This document shows, piece after piece, positions 1-11,140 of a DNA stretch of 64,000 nt. The notes below the pieces were generated by a model. The model was not told the origin of the DNA, searched no databases, and saw only the letters and a list, made by a program, of their open reading frames with translations. A program made the position numbers and the translations under genes. The first letter of the stretch is position 1, and every line of letters starts with the position of its first letter. The DNA lies in NCBI RefSeq assembly GCF_001620055.1, contig NZ_LQGY01000065.1, positions 49,344 through 113,343 on the forward strand. The letters are read 5' to 3'. This DNA is from Agromyces sp. NDB4Y10. GTDB taxonomy: Bacteria > Actinomycetota > Actinomycetes > Actinomycetales > Microbacteriaceae.

Positions 1-124
1 TCACCGTGTCGCGCTCGTAGTACGCGTCGCGTGCCTCGTTGATGCGGATGGTGAGGGCGGCGACCTCGTCGGCCGCCTCCTCTCGGGAGGGGGCCGCGGG
101 TGCGGTCTCGTCGACGGATGCCAC
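1..124 (-). CDS. ligA: NAD-dependent DNA ligase, N-terminal fragment (cut by window edge)
   Basis: The first 41 codons of a minus-strand gene that runs off the window. The start is GTG at 124, because an in-frame TAG lies three codons upstream. After an Ala/Pro-rich leader the visible peptide reads AALTIRINEARDAYYERD, which resembles the N-terminal Ia region of bacterial LigA, where paired tyrosines help bind NAD. LigA seals nicks in DNA during replication and repair. The gene lies downstream of mnmA on the same strand, an order I remember from related actinobacteria. The identification rests on about 40 residues plus that context, because none of the adenylation domain is visible. Confidence 0.62.
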   Translation of the reverse strand, partial: MASVDETAPAAPSREEAADEVAALTIRINEARDAYYERDTV

Positions 125-244
125 GTCGTCAGCCTATCGACGGCCACCGACGCCGGGACGCCGCCCGGCCGCGTCCGCCGGGGCACGAAGACGGGGTGCG
201 CGGCCCCCACCGCGCACCCCTCTCCGGCGCCGCGCCCCCCAGCG

Positions 245-1036
245 CTAGGCGCCGAAGCCGGCGGCGTCCACCTTCCGGTGGTACCGCGTGCCGGTCTTGC
301 CGCCGAGGATCGCCCCGCCGAGGCTGGCGAGGATCACGATCACCAGCGCGATGATCCCGGTCACGGTCAGCTGACCCTCGGTCACCGGGATCCTCGGGAA
401 CGTGTTGAGGTTCGCGAAGATGTCGAACTGGCTTCCGGCGATCGCCGCGATCACGGCGGCGATGACGGCGATGATGATCGCCCAGAGCCAGACCGCGATG
501 CCCTGCTTCATCCCGTTGAAGCGAGCCATGCGCCCGGCGACGTAGCCGCCGGCGAAGTACGCGACGAACAGGATGATCGCCAGGGCGATGAGCCCGACAA
601 TCCCGATCGTCTCCACGTTCTCCTGCGCGGCCTCGTCCGCGGCGGCACCGAGGGTGCCGAGGCCGAGCGCGGCGCCGGCCGCGGTCAGCAGCGCGGTGAG
701 CAGCACGCCCACGCCGACGGCGGTCAGCCAGCCGAAGAACGCCGACCCGAACTTGATGCCGCCGAAGCGCTCGCGTTCCCGGTCCACGACGGCGGCACGG
801 ACCGCGGGATCGGCGACGGGCCGGTCGTCGTGGACGACACGGCGTTCGCGGTCGTCGGCGATGCCGTCGCCGTCGCGGTCGCGCCGCACGGCGTGCGCGC
901 CGTGCTCGCGGTCGTCTCGGATGCCGTTCGCGTCGCGGTCGCGGTACTCGCGATCGTCGCGAATCCCGTCCCCGTCGCGGTCGGCCGGGGTGGCCGCGTA
1001 CGGGTCGCGCCCGGGTCGATCGGATGAGGTGCTCAT
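245..1036 (-). CDS. Four-helix membrane protein with N-terminal Asp-rich DxDGDGIxDD repeats
   Basis: A 263-residue protein starting at ATG 1036, with an AGGGGA ribosome site just upstream. Residues 20-65 carry three copies of a DRDGDGIRDDRE-like motif, one of them degenerate (RDRDANGIRDD). This resembles the calcium-binding repeats of thrombospondin type 3 or EF-hand-like loops. Four hydrophobic segments follow at about 97-128, 143-168, 178-201 and 222-247. The membrane half resembles YrzE/TIGR04086-type small membrane proteins. No signal peptide is present, so the acidic repeats are probably cytoplasmic unless the topology is inverted. It lies between mnmA and ligA on the same strand. Its function is unknown; calcium binding is inferred from the motif only. 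Confidence 0.8.
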   Translation of the reverse strand: MSTSSDRPGRDPYAATPADRDGDGIRDDREYRDRDANGIRDDREHGAHAVRRDRDGDGIADDRERRVVHDDRPVADPAVRAAVVDRERERFGGIKFGSAFFGWLTAVGVGVLLTALLTAAGAALGLGTLGAAADEAAQENVETIGIVGLIALAIILFVAYFAGGYVAGRMARFNGMKQGIAVWLWAIIIAVIAAVIAAIAGSQFDIFANLNTFPRIPVTEGQLTVTGIIALVIVILASLGGAILGGKTGTRYHRKVDAAGFGA

Positions 1037-1196
1037 GACAGGTCCCCTCTCGTTGTGCGCCGCACACGGGTGGTGCCTGCGGCGCCGTCCCGAGCGTACG
1101 GCGAACTCCGCCCGGCCGCAGGGGCCTTGACAGGTGCCGCTTCCGTGCCCCCGACGGTCGCAGGGAACGTTCGGGGCGCACACAGGTACGCCGGGT

Positions 1197-2315
1197 TCAG
1201 GCGGCGGGGACCGCGCTCACCGTCCGATCGATCGTGCACTGGCCGAGCACGCGCGTGCCGACGTACACGACCGCCGTCTGCCCGGGTGCCACGCCGCCGA
1301 GCGGCTCGTCGGGAGTCACGACGAGCTCGGTCGTGCCGGCGGCATCCGTCGTCACCCTCGCGACCGCGGGGACGGGATCGGCATGCGCGCGGATCTGCAC
1401 CTCGCACGCGAAGGACTCGGCCGGCTCGGCGGGCGGGCGTCCGGCCCAGGTGAAGCGCGCTCCGGCGATCTCGGCGACCGCGAGGGCCTCCTTGGGCCCG
1501 ACCACCACCGTGTTCTCCTTCGGTCGCACCTCGAGCACGAACCGGGGCCGCCCGTCGGGCGCCGGCGTCCCGAGCCGCAGGCCGCGCCGCTGTCCGACGG
1601 TGTACGCGTGCGCGCCGTCGTGCGTGCCCACGACCTCGCCGGAGCGGTCGACGATGTCGCCCGGCGCGATGCCCACCTTGTCGCCGAGCCAGCCGCGGGT
1701 GTCGCCGTCGGGGATGAAGCAGATGTCGTGCGAGTCGGGCTTCTGTGCGACGCTCAGCCCGCGACGCGCGGCCTCCTCGCGCACCAGCTGCTTCGACGGC
1801 GTGTCGCCGAGCGGGAAGTAGGCGTGCGCGAGCTGCTCGGCGGTCAGCACGCCGAGCACGTACGACTGGTCCTTCGCCCACGCGCTCGCGCGGTGGAGCT
1901 CGCGGTGGCCCGCGGCATCCGTCACGATCGACGCGTAGTGGCCGGTGCACACCGCGTCGAAGCCGAGCGCGAGGGCCTTCTCGAGGAGCGCGGCGAACTT
2001 GATGCGCTCGTTGCAGCGCATGCAGGGGTTCGGCGTGCGGCCCGCGGAGTACTCGGCGATGAAGTCGTCGACCACGTCGGCCTTGAAGCGCTCCGAGAAG
2101 TCCCACACGTAGTACGGGATGCCGAGCACGTTCGCGGCGCGCTGGGCATCCATCGAGTCCTCGATGGTGCAGCATCCGCGGCTGCCGGTCCGCAGCGTGC
2201 CGGGCATGCGGCTCAGGGCCAGGTGCACGCCCACGACGTCGTGTCCGGCGTCGACGGCGCGCGCGGCCGCGACGGCGCTGTCGACGCCGCCGCTCATCGC
2301 TGCCAGGACTCGCAT
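1197..2315 (-). CDS. mnmA: tRNA-specific 2-thiouridylase MnmA
   Basis: A 372-residue enzyme that thiolates uridine-34 of Lys, Glu and Gln tRNAs, using ATP and a persulfide sulfur. The N-terminal PP-loop SGGVDS is at residues 8-13. The catalytic cysteine is C98 in NPCMRCN, and the partner cysteine is C199 in SHDICFIP. The C-terminal beta-barrel is present, so the length is normal. The cysteine desulfurase that could provide sulfur is the next gene upstream, 165 bases away. The start ATG at 2315 lies seven bases after a TAGACT -10 box (2323-2328), so the mRNA may be leaderless. Confidence 0.96.
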   Translation of the reverse strand: MRVLAAMSGGVDSAVAAARAVDAGHDVVGVHLALSRMPGTLRTGSRGCCTIEDSMDAQRAANVLGIPYYVWDFSERFKADVVDDFIAEYSAGRTPNPCMRCNERIKFAALLEKALALGFDAVCTGHYASIVTDAAGHRELHRASAWAKDQSYVLGVLTAEQLAHAYFPLGDTPSKQLVREEAARRGLSVAQKPDSHDICFIPDGDTRGWLGDKVGIAPGDIVDRSGEVVGTHDGAHAYTVGQRRGLRLGTPAPDGRPRFVLEVRPKENTVVVGPKEALAVAEIAGARFTWAGRPPAEPAESFACEVQIRAHADPVPAVARVTTDAAGTTELVVTPDEPLGGVAPGQTAVVYVGTRVLGQCTIDRTVSAVPAA

Positions 2316-2480
2316 GCGCTCCAGTCTACGAACGCTGCCTGCGCCTCCGCTGGATCCCGTTCTCAGGACCGTCCGCGCGGATCGCGTGGTTGCTCAGGAC
2401 GACACGCCGTTCCCGGACGCGACCCGCCGAAGAACTCCTGAGAAGAGCGCACGAACGCGAGCGGATGGCGGGGCCGGCGG
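2316..2480. other. Intergenic gap between the cysteine desulfurase gene and mnmA
   Basis: 165 bases without a supported gene. Apart from the TAGACT box at the mnmA end I see no strong hairpin, repeat or RNA. Confidence 0.5.
2323..2328 (-). promoter_or_regulatory. Putative -10 box of mnmA
   Basis: TAGACT on the minus strand, seven bases upstream of the mnmA ATG. A transcript starting about seven bases after the box would begin at or next to the start codon. No clear -35 hexamer is visible. The same hexamer recurs upstream of several other genes in this window. Confidence 0.5.
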
Positions 2481-3716
2481 TCAGCGGTCGAAGCTCGTGG
2501 CGCGCGCGGCCATGCCGGCCCGCGACGCGCGCTCGACGGCGGCGGGCAGGGCGCCGAGGAACGCCTCGACGTCGGCATCGGTCGTGGACCAGCCGAGCGT
2601 GATGCGCAGCGCCCCGCGCGCCTCCTCCTCGGAGCGGCCCATCGCGAGCAGCACGTGCGACGGCTCGGGCACGCCCGCCTGGCAGGCGGAGCCCGTCGAC
2701 ACCGCCACGCCCGCGGCATCCAGGAGGAACAGCAGCGAGTCGCCCTCGCAGCCCGCGAACGAGAAGTGCGCGTTGCCCGGCAGGCGTCCGGCCGGGTCGG
2801 GGTCGCCCGAGAGCCGCGCGAGCGGCACGGCCGTCGCGACCCCCTCGACGAGCCGATCGCGCAGGCGCGCCATCCGCTCGTTCTCGACCGGTGCGTGCTC
2901 GAACGTCGCGCGGGCCGCTGCCGCGAAGCCGGCGGCGGCCGCGACGTCCTGCGTGCCCGAGCGGATGCGACGCTGCTGGCCGCCGCCGTGCAGCAGCGGC
3001 TCGATGCGCGTCGAACGGTCGAGCACGAGCGCGCCGATGCCCACCGGCCCGCCGACCTTGTGCGCCGAGAGGCTGATCGCCACGAGGCCAGCTCCGGCCG
3101 GCGCGCGCGTCTCGCGCCGGAGGCCGTGCAGGTCGATCGGCACGTGCCCGTAGGCGGCGATGGCGTCGACGTGCAGCGGCACGCCCGCGCGCGCGCAGAG
3201 CTCGGCGACCTCGGCGACCGGCTCGATCGTGCCGACCTCGTTGTTGGCCCAGAGCATGGTGACGAGGGCGACGGATGCCGCGTCCCGCTCGAGTTCCGCG
3301 GCGAGCGCGTCGACCCGCACGCGGCCGAGCTCGTCGAGCGGCACCTCGACCGGTTCGGCGCCGTCGACGCCGGCGAGCCAGTCGAGCGCGTCGATGGTGG
3401 CGTGGTGCTCGCCGCCCGGGACGAGGATGCGCCGTGCGCCGGCCTCGGCGCGGCGCCGCCAGAACAGGCCCTTCACGGCGAGGTTCACGGCTTCGGTGCC
3501 GCCGCCCGTGAGGACGACCTCGATGGGGTCGGCGCCGACGGTGGCGGCGACCTGCTCTCGCGACTCCTCGAGGAGGCGCTTGGCCTCCTGGCCGGCGGAG
3601 TGGATGGAGGAGGGGTTGCCGACGACGCGCAGCGTGCGCGTGACCGCCTCGATCGCCTCGGGCCGCAACGGCGTCGTGGCGGCGTGGTCGAGGTAGACGG
3701 GCTCGCGGCGGAGCAT
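2481..3716 (-). CDS. Cysteine desulfurase (NifS/IscS-like)
   Basis: A 411-residue pyridoxal-phosphate enzyme of aminotransferase class V that takes sulfur from cysteine as a persulfide. It starts YLDHAATTPLRPEA. The cofactor lysine is K220 in SAHKVGG, and the active cysteine is C345 in STGSACQAG. The start ATG at 3716 follows a near-perfect AGGAGGTGA ribosome site. It lies directly upstream of mnmA on the same strand, so its likely job is sulfur supply for tRNA thiolation. It may also serve Fe-S assembly. It is divergent from glgX, with a palindromic operator-like site between them. Confidence 0.94.
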   Translation of the reverse strand: MLRREPVYLDHAATTPLRPEAIEAVTRTLRVVGNPSSIHSAGQEAKRLLEESREQVAATVGADPIEVVLTGGGTEAVNLAVKGLFWRRRAEAGARRILVPGGEHHATIDALDWLAGVDGAEPVEVPLDELGRVRVDALAAELERDAASVALVTMLWANNEVGTIEPVAEVAELCARAGVPLHVDAIAAYGHVPIDLHGLRRETRAPAGAGLVAISLSAHKVGGPVGIGALVLDRSTRIEPLLHGGGQQRRIRSGTQDVAAAAGFAAAARATFEHAPVENERMARLRDRLVEGVATAVPLARLSGDPDPAGRLPGNAHFSFAGCEGDSLLFLLDAAGVAVSTGSACQAGVPEPSHVLLAMGRSEEEARGALRITLGWSTTDADVEAFLGALPAAVERASRAGMAARATSFDR

Positions 3717-3733
3717 GGGTCACCTCCTGGGAC

Positions 3734-3747
3734 GGGAACCGGTTCCC
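3734..3747. promoter_or_regulatory. 14-bp palindrome, possible LacI-family operator
   Basis: The sequence GGGAACCGGTTCCC is a perfect palindrome with a central CG. This form is typical of LacI-family sugar repressor sites, and its layout resembles the CebR box of actinomycetes (TGGGAGCGCTCCCA). It sits between the divergent cysteine desulfurase and glgX starts, and ends seven bases before the likely glgX -10 box (TACTCT, 3755-3760). A bound repressor would block the glgX promoter. The regulator is not in the window, so the assignment is inferred. Confidence 0.55.
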
Positions 3748-3754
3748 TACGAAC

Positions 3755-3760
3755 TACTCT
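3755..3760 (+). promoter_or_regulatory. Putative -10 box of glgX
   Basis: TACTCT lies seven bases before the glgX ATG, and no ribosome-binding site fits in between. This suggests a leaderless transcript. The palindrome at 3734-3747 overlaps the spacer of this promoter. Confidence 0.4.
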
Positions 3761-3767
3761 AGATCGC

Positions 3768-5929
<2,162 letters not shown>

Positions 5930-5930
<1 letters not shown>

Positions 5931-6427
5931 TGGCGAAGAAGCCGGATGCCACCGCCGGGACGCCGGCGACGGTCGCGCTCGCGCGCGCCGGCATCCGCTT
6001 CACCGCCCTCGCCTACGAACACGACCCGCGCGCCGCCGCCTACGGCCTCGAAGCGGCCGAGAAGCTCGGCATCCCACCGGAGCGGGTGTTCAAGACCCTG
6101 CTCGTGAGCGTCGACGGGTCGCTCGTCGTCGGCATCGTGCCGGTCGCCGAGCAGCTCGACCTCAAGGCGCTCGCCGCCGCGGTCGGCGGGAAGCGCGCCG
6201 AGATGGCCGCTCCCGCGCTGGCCGAGCGCAAGACGGGGTACGTCGTCGGCGGCATCAGCCCGATCGGGCAGAAGGTCGCACTGCCGACCGTGCTCGACGA
6301 GTCCGCCATCCTGCACGAGACGATCCTCGTCTCGGGCGGACGCCGCGGGCTCGACCTCGAGCTCGCGCCCGACGACCTGCTCGCCGTCACGAACGGCCGG
6401 TACGCGCCGATCGCCCGCGCCCGCTGA
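5930..6427 (+). CDS. ybaK: YbaK/EbsC-family Cys-tRNA(Pro) deacylase
   Basis: A 165-residue protein of the YbaK/ProX editing family. These enzymes hydrolyse tRNA(Pro) mischarged with cysteine and so prevent mistranslation. Family features visible are the early TALAYEHDP segment, the VFKTLL motif and the GGISPIGQK loop near residue 105, whose Lys and Gly help catalysis in known members. It is translationally coupled to glgX by a one-base overlap (TGATG), although the functions appear unrelated. It is convergent with glgP. Confidence 0.9.
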
Positions 6428-6447
6428 GCGCCGGGCGCCGGCGGTGG

Positions 6448-9012
6448 TCAGCCCGCGGCGGCGACGAGGCCGAGCTCGGCCGACGACAGCAGCAGCGGAT
6501 GCCGCGGCACGACCCGCACCGTGTAGCCGAAGGCGCCGGCGCGGTCGAGCGTGACGGTGCCCACGTAGACGCGGGTCGCGGCATCCGTCGTCGACGTGCC
6601 GTCGGGTTCGAGCGCGGCGGTGCGGGCGTCCTGGATCCGGTCGTCGCCCACCGAGCGACCGTAGACCACCTCGACGGCGACGTCGTCGGGACTCAGCCAG
6701 CCGAGGGCGACGTGCGCGCGCAGGTGCAGCTCGTCGCCGACGTGCGGCGTGGAGTCCAGCCCGCCCGACTCGACGTGCGTCACCTGCACCCCCTCCCACG
6801 CGGCGCGGACGCCCGCGACCCACTCGGCGAGCTCGCGAGCGGGCTTCGCGCCGTTCGCCGCGACGACGGCGGCGTGCTCGGCGGCCGGACGGTACAGGCG
6901 CTCGACGTACTCGCGCACCATCCGGTCGGCTCCGAGCTCGGGCGACAGGTTCGCGAGCGTGCGGCGCACGCGCGACATCCACTCGGTCGGCACGCCGTCG
7001 TGGTCGCGGTCGTAGAACAGGCGCGTGATGCGGTGCTCGAGCAGGTCGTAGAGGGCGGATGCCTCGAGTCGATCCCGTTCGGCGGGGTCGGGCGCCGCGT
7101 CCGCGGTCGGGATGACCCAGCCGTGGTCGTCGGCGGCGTACTCGGCCCACCAGCCGTCGAGGATCGACAGGTTGAGCGCACCGTTCATGGCCGCCTTCAT
7201 GCCGGAGGTGCCGCACGCCTCGAGGGGTCGCAGCGGGTTGTTCATCCACACGTCGCAGCCCGGGTACAGCTTCTCGGCCATGCCCATGTCGTAGTCCGGC
7301 AGGAACACGATGCGCTCGCGCAGCTCGGGCCGCTGGGCGAACTGCACGAGGCGCTGGATGAGCCGCTTGCCCTCCTCGTCGGCGGGGTGCGCCTTGCCGG
7401 CGATCACGAACTGCACGGGGCGGTCGGGGTCGGTGAGGATCGCCGCGAGCCGCTCGGGGTCCTGCAGCATGAGCGTCAGCCGCTTGTACGTCGGCACGCG
7501 CCGGGCGAAGCCGATCGTGAGCACGTCGGGGTCGAGGACGCGCCGCACCCAGTCGGGTGCCACGGCGCCCGCGTGCTGGTCGGCCCACGCAGCGGCGAGC
7601 CGGCGCCGGGCGTCCTCCACGAGCTGCAGGCGCATGCCGCGCTTGACGCTCCAGAGTTCGCCGTCGCTCACGGCCGGGCTGAGCCAGTCGGCGTGCTCGG
7701 TGTCGTCGGTGCCGAGGTTCGCCTCGGCGAGCGCGATGAGCGCCGGGTCGGTCCAGGTCGGGGCGTGCACGCCGTTGGTGACCGACGTGATCGGCACCTC
7801 GTCGGCGTCGAAGCCCGGCCAGAGGTCGGCGAACATCGACCGGCTGACCTCGCCGTGCAGCTTCGAGACGCCGTTGGCGTGCTGGGCGAGCCGGAGGCCC
7901 ATGAAGGCCATGTTGAACGCCGACTCGTCGGGGTGGGCGCCCGGCTCGAGACCGAGCGGCAGTGCGTCGGCGGGGTCGACGCCGGGCAGCAGGCCGGACT
8001 CGAGGTAACGCGCGACGAGCGCCCGGTCGAACCGGTCGATGCCGGCGGGTACGGGCGTGTGCGTGGTGAACACGGTGCCGGCGCGCACGAGCTGCAGCGC
8101 CTCGCCGAAGCTGAGTCCGTCGCGGATGCACGCGGAGATGCGCTCCAGGCCGAGGAAGCCGGCGTGGCCCTCGTTCATGTGGAACACGTCGGGGAAGTGC
8201 CGCCCCGTCACCCCGCTCCAGGCGCGCAGCGCCCGGACGCCGCCGACGCCGAGCAGCAGCTCCTGCTGGAGGCGGTGCTCGCCGCCCCCGCCGTAGAGCC
8301 GGTCGGTGACGAGCCGCAGGTCGTCGTCGTTGGCGGGGATGTCCGTGTCGAGCAGGAGCAGCGGCACCCGGCCGATCGAGGCCTGCCAGACGCGCGCGTG
8401 GAGGCTCCGTCCGCCGGGCACCGCGAGCGTGACCTGCACGGGCGCGCCGTCGGCGCGGCGGAGCACCGCGAGCGGCAGGCCGTCGGGGTCGAGCGCCGGG
8501 TAGCGCTCCTGCTGCCACCCGTCCGGGGCGATGGCCTGCGAGAAGTAGCCGGCCTTGTAGAACAGGCCGACCGCCACGAGCGGGACGCCCAGGTCGGAGG
8601 CCGCCTTGAGGTGGTCGCCGGCGAGGATCCCGAGCCCGCCCGAGTACTGGGGCAGCGCCGCGGTGATGCCGAACTCGGGCGAGAAGTAGGCGATGGTCCT
8701 CGGCGTCTCGGCGCCGAGCGACTGGAACCAGCGCGGTTCGCCGAGGTACTCGCGCAGGGCCGTCCGCTCGCGCTCGGCCCAGCCGACGTAGCCCTCGTCG
8801 TTCGCGAGCTCGTCGAGGCGGCGCGGGTCGACGTCGCCGAGGAACGCGATGGGGTCGCGTCCCGCGCGCTGCCACCCGGCGGGGTCGATGTGCTCGAAGA
8901 GGCGCTTCGTGGGTTCGTGCCAGGACCACCGGAGGTTGGCGGCGAGCTCCTCGAGCGCGCCCAGCTGCGGCGGCACCACGGCCCGGACGGTGAACTTGCG
9001 GATCGGCTTCAC
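6448..9012 (-). CDS. glgP: Alpha-glucan (glycogen/maltodextrin) phosphorylase
   Basis: An 854-residue GT35 phosphorylase that releases glucose-1-phosphate from alpha-1,4 glucan ends. The N-terminal DUF3417-like stretch (LRWSWHEPTKRLFE, residues 28-41) marks the actinobacterial/archaeal type rather than the short E. coli type. The pyridoxal-phosphate lysine is K606 in GTSGMKAAMNG. The start is GTG at 9012 with AGGGTGG upstream. It is divergent from glgE, with 112 bases between them. In the pathway it degrades glucan, while GlgX removes the branches it cannot pass. Confidence 0.95.
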   Translation of the reverse strand: MKPIRKFTVRAVVPPQLGALEELAANLRWSWHEPTKRLFEHIDPAGWQRAGRDPIAFLGDVDPRRLDELANDEGYVGWAERERTALREYLGEPRWFQSLGAETPRTIAYFSPEFGITAALPQYSGGLGILAGDHLKAASDLGVPLVAVGLFYKAGYFSQAIAPDGWQQERYPALDPDGLPLAVLRRADGAPVQVTLAVPGGRSLHARVWQASIGRVPLLLLDTDIPANDDDLRLVTDRLYGGGGEHRLQQELLLGVGGVRALRAWSGVTGRHFPDVFHMNEGHAGFLGLERISACIRDGLSFGEALQLVRAGTVFTTHTPVPAGIDRFDRALVARYLESGLLPGVDPADALPLGLEPGAHPDESAFNMAFMGLRLAQHANGVSKLHGEVSRSMFADLWPGFDADEVPITSVTNGVHAPTWTDPALIALAEANLGTDDTEHADWLSPAVSDGELWSVKRGMRLQLVEDARRRLAAAWADQHAGAVAPDWVRRVLDPDVLTIGFARRVPTYKRLTLMLQDPERLAAILTDPDRPVQFVIAGKAHPADEEGKRLIQRLVQFAQRPELRERIVFLPDYDMGMAEKLYPGCDVWMNNPLRPLEACGTSGMKAAMNGALNLSILDGWWAEYAADDHGWVIPTADAAPDPAERDRLEASALYDLLEHRITRLFYDRDHDGVPTEWMSRVRRTLANLSPELGADRMVREYVERLYRPAAEHAAVVAANGAKPARELAEWVAGVRAAWEGVQVTHVESGGLDSTPHVGDELHLRAHVALGWLSPDDVAVEVVYGRSVGDDRIQDARTAALEPDGTSTTDAATRVYVGTVTLDRAGAFGYTVRVVPRHPLLLSSAELGLVAAAG

Positions 9013-9124
9013 GGGACCACCCTAAGCGGGCGCGTGTGTCGGCGAGGTGAACGGATGTCGCGGCAGCCGCAACCCCCCGCAACCCGCGGTGCCGTTCCCC
9101 GCCCATCCGCGCTACGGTCGACAC
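9013..9124. other. Divergent promoter region of glgP and glgE
   Basis: 112 bases between the two divergent starts. It must hold promoters for both, but I cannot pick out convincing -10/-35 pairs. It contains an imperfect match to the recurrent GGATGCCGC word. Confidence 0.4.
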
Positions 9125-11140
9125 GTGACCAGCCGAACCGTGCTCGCCGGCCGGATCCCCGTGACCCGGCTCACGCCCGCTCTGCCCGATCCGCGTTGGA
9201 ACCCGAAGGCGTTCGCCGGGGAGGTGGTCCCGTTCGGCGCCACGGTGTTCCGCGAGGGGCACGACCTGGTGGGCGCGATGCTCGTGCTGACCAGCCCGTC
9301 CGGGGTCGAGCAGCGGCATCGGATGCGCGCCGGCGCCCCGGGCACCGACCGGTGGGAGGCGAAGGTCCGCCTCGACGACCTCGGCACCTGGAGGTGGCAC
9401 GTCACCGGCTTCGGCGACGAGATCGGCACCTGGGTGCACGACGCCGAGCTGAAGATCGACGCGGGCGTCGACGTCGAGCTGATGTACGAGATCGGCGCGC
9501 GCCTCATCGACCGCGCCGCCGCAGAGGCCGACCGACCCGCCCCGGTGCGCAAGCTCCTGAAGGCGTACGCGGCGGCGTTGCGTGACACGGATGCCGCGGC
9601 ATCCGATCGCCGTGCCCTGCTCGAGAGCCCGCTGCTCGCCGAGTTCGACCAGCGCCCGCTCGCCCGGCTCGCGACCGACTCCGAGGAGCACCGCATCTCC
9701 GTCGAGCGCCGCCGCGCGGGCGTGGGCTCGTGGTACGAGTTCTTCCCGCGCTCCGAGGGCGCCCGGCAGTTCAAGAACGGCTCCTGGAAGTCCGGCACGT
9801 TCCGCACCGCGCAGAAGCGGCTCGACGGCGTCGCCGCGATGGGCTTCGACGTGGTCTACCTGCCGCCGATCCACCCGATCGGCGTGGCCTTCCGCAAGGG
9901 CCCGAACAACACGCTGAACCCCGGGCCGCACGACCCCGGCTCGCCGTGGGCGATCGGCGGGGCCGCCGGCGGGCACGACACCGTGCACCCCGACCTCGGC
10001 AACCTCGCCGACTTCCGGGCGTTCGTGCGGCGTGCCGCGGCGCTCGGCATCGAGATCGCGCTGGACCTCGCGCTGCAGGCCTCCCCCGACCACCCGTGGG
10101 TCACCGAGCACCCGGAGTGGTTCACGACGCTGCCGGACGGCACGATCGCGTACGCCGAGAACCCGCCGAAGAAGTACCAGGACATCTACCCCATCAACTT
10201 CGACGACGACTTCGAGGGCCTCGTCGTCGAGGTGACCCGCATCGTGCGGCACTGGATGAAGCAGGGCGTGCGCATCTTCCGCGTCGACAACCCGCACACC
10301 AAGCCGCTGGCGTTCTGGGAGCGACTCATCGGCGACATCAACGCGACCGACCCCGACGTGATCTTCCTCGCCGAGGCGTTCACGCGCCCGGCCATGATGC
10401 AGGCCCTCGCGATGGTGGGCTTCCAGCAGTCGTACTCGTACTTCACCTGGCGGAACACCAAGCAGGAGCTCGAGGAGTTCCTGACGAGCGTCTCCCAGGA
10501 GACCGCCGACTTCATGCGGCCGAACCTGTTCGTGAACACCCCCGACATCCTCACCGAGTACCTGCAGTTCGGCGGGCCCGCGGCCTTCACGGTGCGGGCG
10601 ACGATCGCGGCCACCGCCGCGCCGACCTGGGGGGTGTACTCGGGCTTCGAGCTGTTCGAGTCCGTCGCGCGGCCGGGCGCCGAGGAGGCCATCGACAACG
10701 AGAAGTACGAGTACAAGCCGCGCGACTTCGCCAAGGCGGAGGCCGAGGGCCGGTCGCTCGCGCTCTACCTCGGCATCCTGAACCGCATCAGGGCCGAGCA
10801 TCCCGCGCTCGGCCAGCTCCGCAACATCCGCTTCCACGCCAGCGACGACGACGCGGTGCTGGTGTACTCGAAGCACCTCGAGGGGCGGTTCATCGACGGC
10901 CGAGGCGACGCCGACCACGACACGATCATCGTCGTGGCCAACGTCGACCCGCACTCGGTCCGCGAGACGACCGTGCACCTCGACCTCGAGGCGATCGACC
11001 TCGCGCCGGGCGCGTCCTTCGAGGTCGAGGACCTCGTCACCGGCGACCGCTGGACCTGGGGCGCGCACAACTACGTGCGCCTCGACGCGTTCACCCAACC
11101 CGCCCACATCCTCCGAGTGATTCGAGGCACGGATGCCTGA
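9125..11140 (+). CDS. glgE: Alpha-1,4-glucan:maltose-1-phosphate maltosyltransferase GlgE
   Basis: A 671-residue GH13_3 enzyme that transfers maltosyl units from maltose-1-phosphate onto growing alpha-1,4 glucan. The N-terminal DUF3416 domain ([11 protein letters not shown]) is followed by an insert and the barrel. Catalytic residues are visible: D388 in [11 protein letters not shown]417 in FLAEAFTRP and D474 in NTPDILTEY. The start is taken as GTG 9125 ([13 protein letters not shown]) rather than the upstream ATG, whose extra residues look non-homologous. The last eight bases overlap glgB. The usual maltose-1-phosphate makers, TreS-Pep2 or GlgM, are not adjacent. Confidence 0.95.
   Translation: MTSRTVLAGRIPVTRLTPALPDPRWNPKAFAGEVVPFGATVFREGHDLVGAMLVLTSPSGVEQRHRMRAGAPGTDRWEAKVRLDDLGTWRWHVTGFGDEIGTWVHDAELKIDAGVDVELMYEIGARLIDRAAAEADRPAPVRKLLKAYAAALRDTDAAASDRRALLESPLLAEFDQRPLARLATDSEEHRISVERRRAGVGSWYEFFPRSEGARQFKNGSWKSGTFRTAQKRLDGVAAMGFDVVYLPPIHPIGVAFRKGPNNTLNPGPHDPGSPWAIGGAAGGHDTVHPDLGNLADFRAFVRRAAALGIEIALDLALQASPDHPWVTEHPEWFTTLPDGTIAYAENPPKKYQDIYPINFDDDFEGLVVEVTRIVRHWMKQGVRIFRVDNPHTKPLAFWERLIGDINATDPDVIFLAEAFTRPAMMQALAMVGFQQSYSYFTWRNTKQELEEFLTSVSQETADFMRPNLFVNTPDILTEYLQFGGPAAFTVRATIAATAAPTWGVYSGFELFESVARPGAEEAIDNEKYEYKPRDFAKAEAEGRSLALYLGILNRIRAEHPALGQLRNIRFHASDDDAVLVYSKHLEGRFIDGRGDADHDTIIVVANVDPHSVRETTVHLDLEAIDLAPGASFEVEDLVTGDRWTWGAHNYVRLDAFTQPAHILRVIRGTDA
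9589..9604. repeat. Palindromic double copy of the GGATGCCGC word
   Basis: GGATGCCGCGGCATCC inside glgE is a perfect 16-bp palindrome made from two overlapping opposite copies of the nine-base word that recurs throughout the window. It encodes part of a low-conservation Ala/Asp stretch (DTDAAASD). Confidence 0.7.

Noticed and set aside
278..1027. Plus-strand open frame with VAVAV repeats opposite the membrane protein
   Set aside because: The repeats are the complement of the DxDGDG coding repeats, and there is no ribosome site or homology.
6428..6447. Hairpin between convergent ybaK and glgP
   Set aside because: Only a six-base GC stem without a T run fits, which is expected by chance at this GC content.
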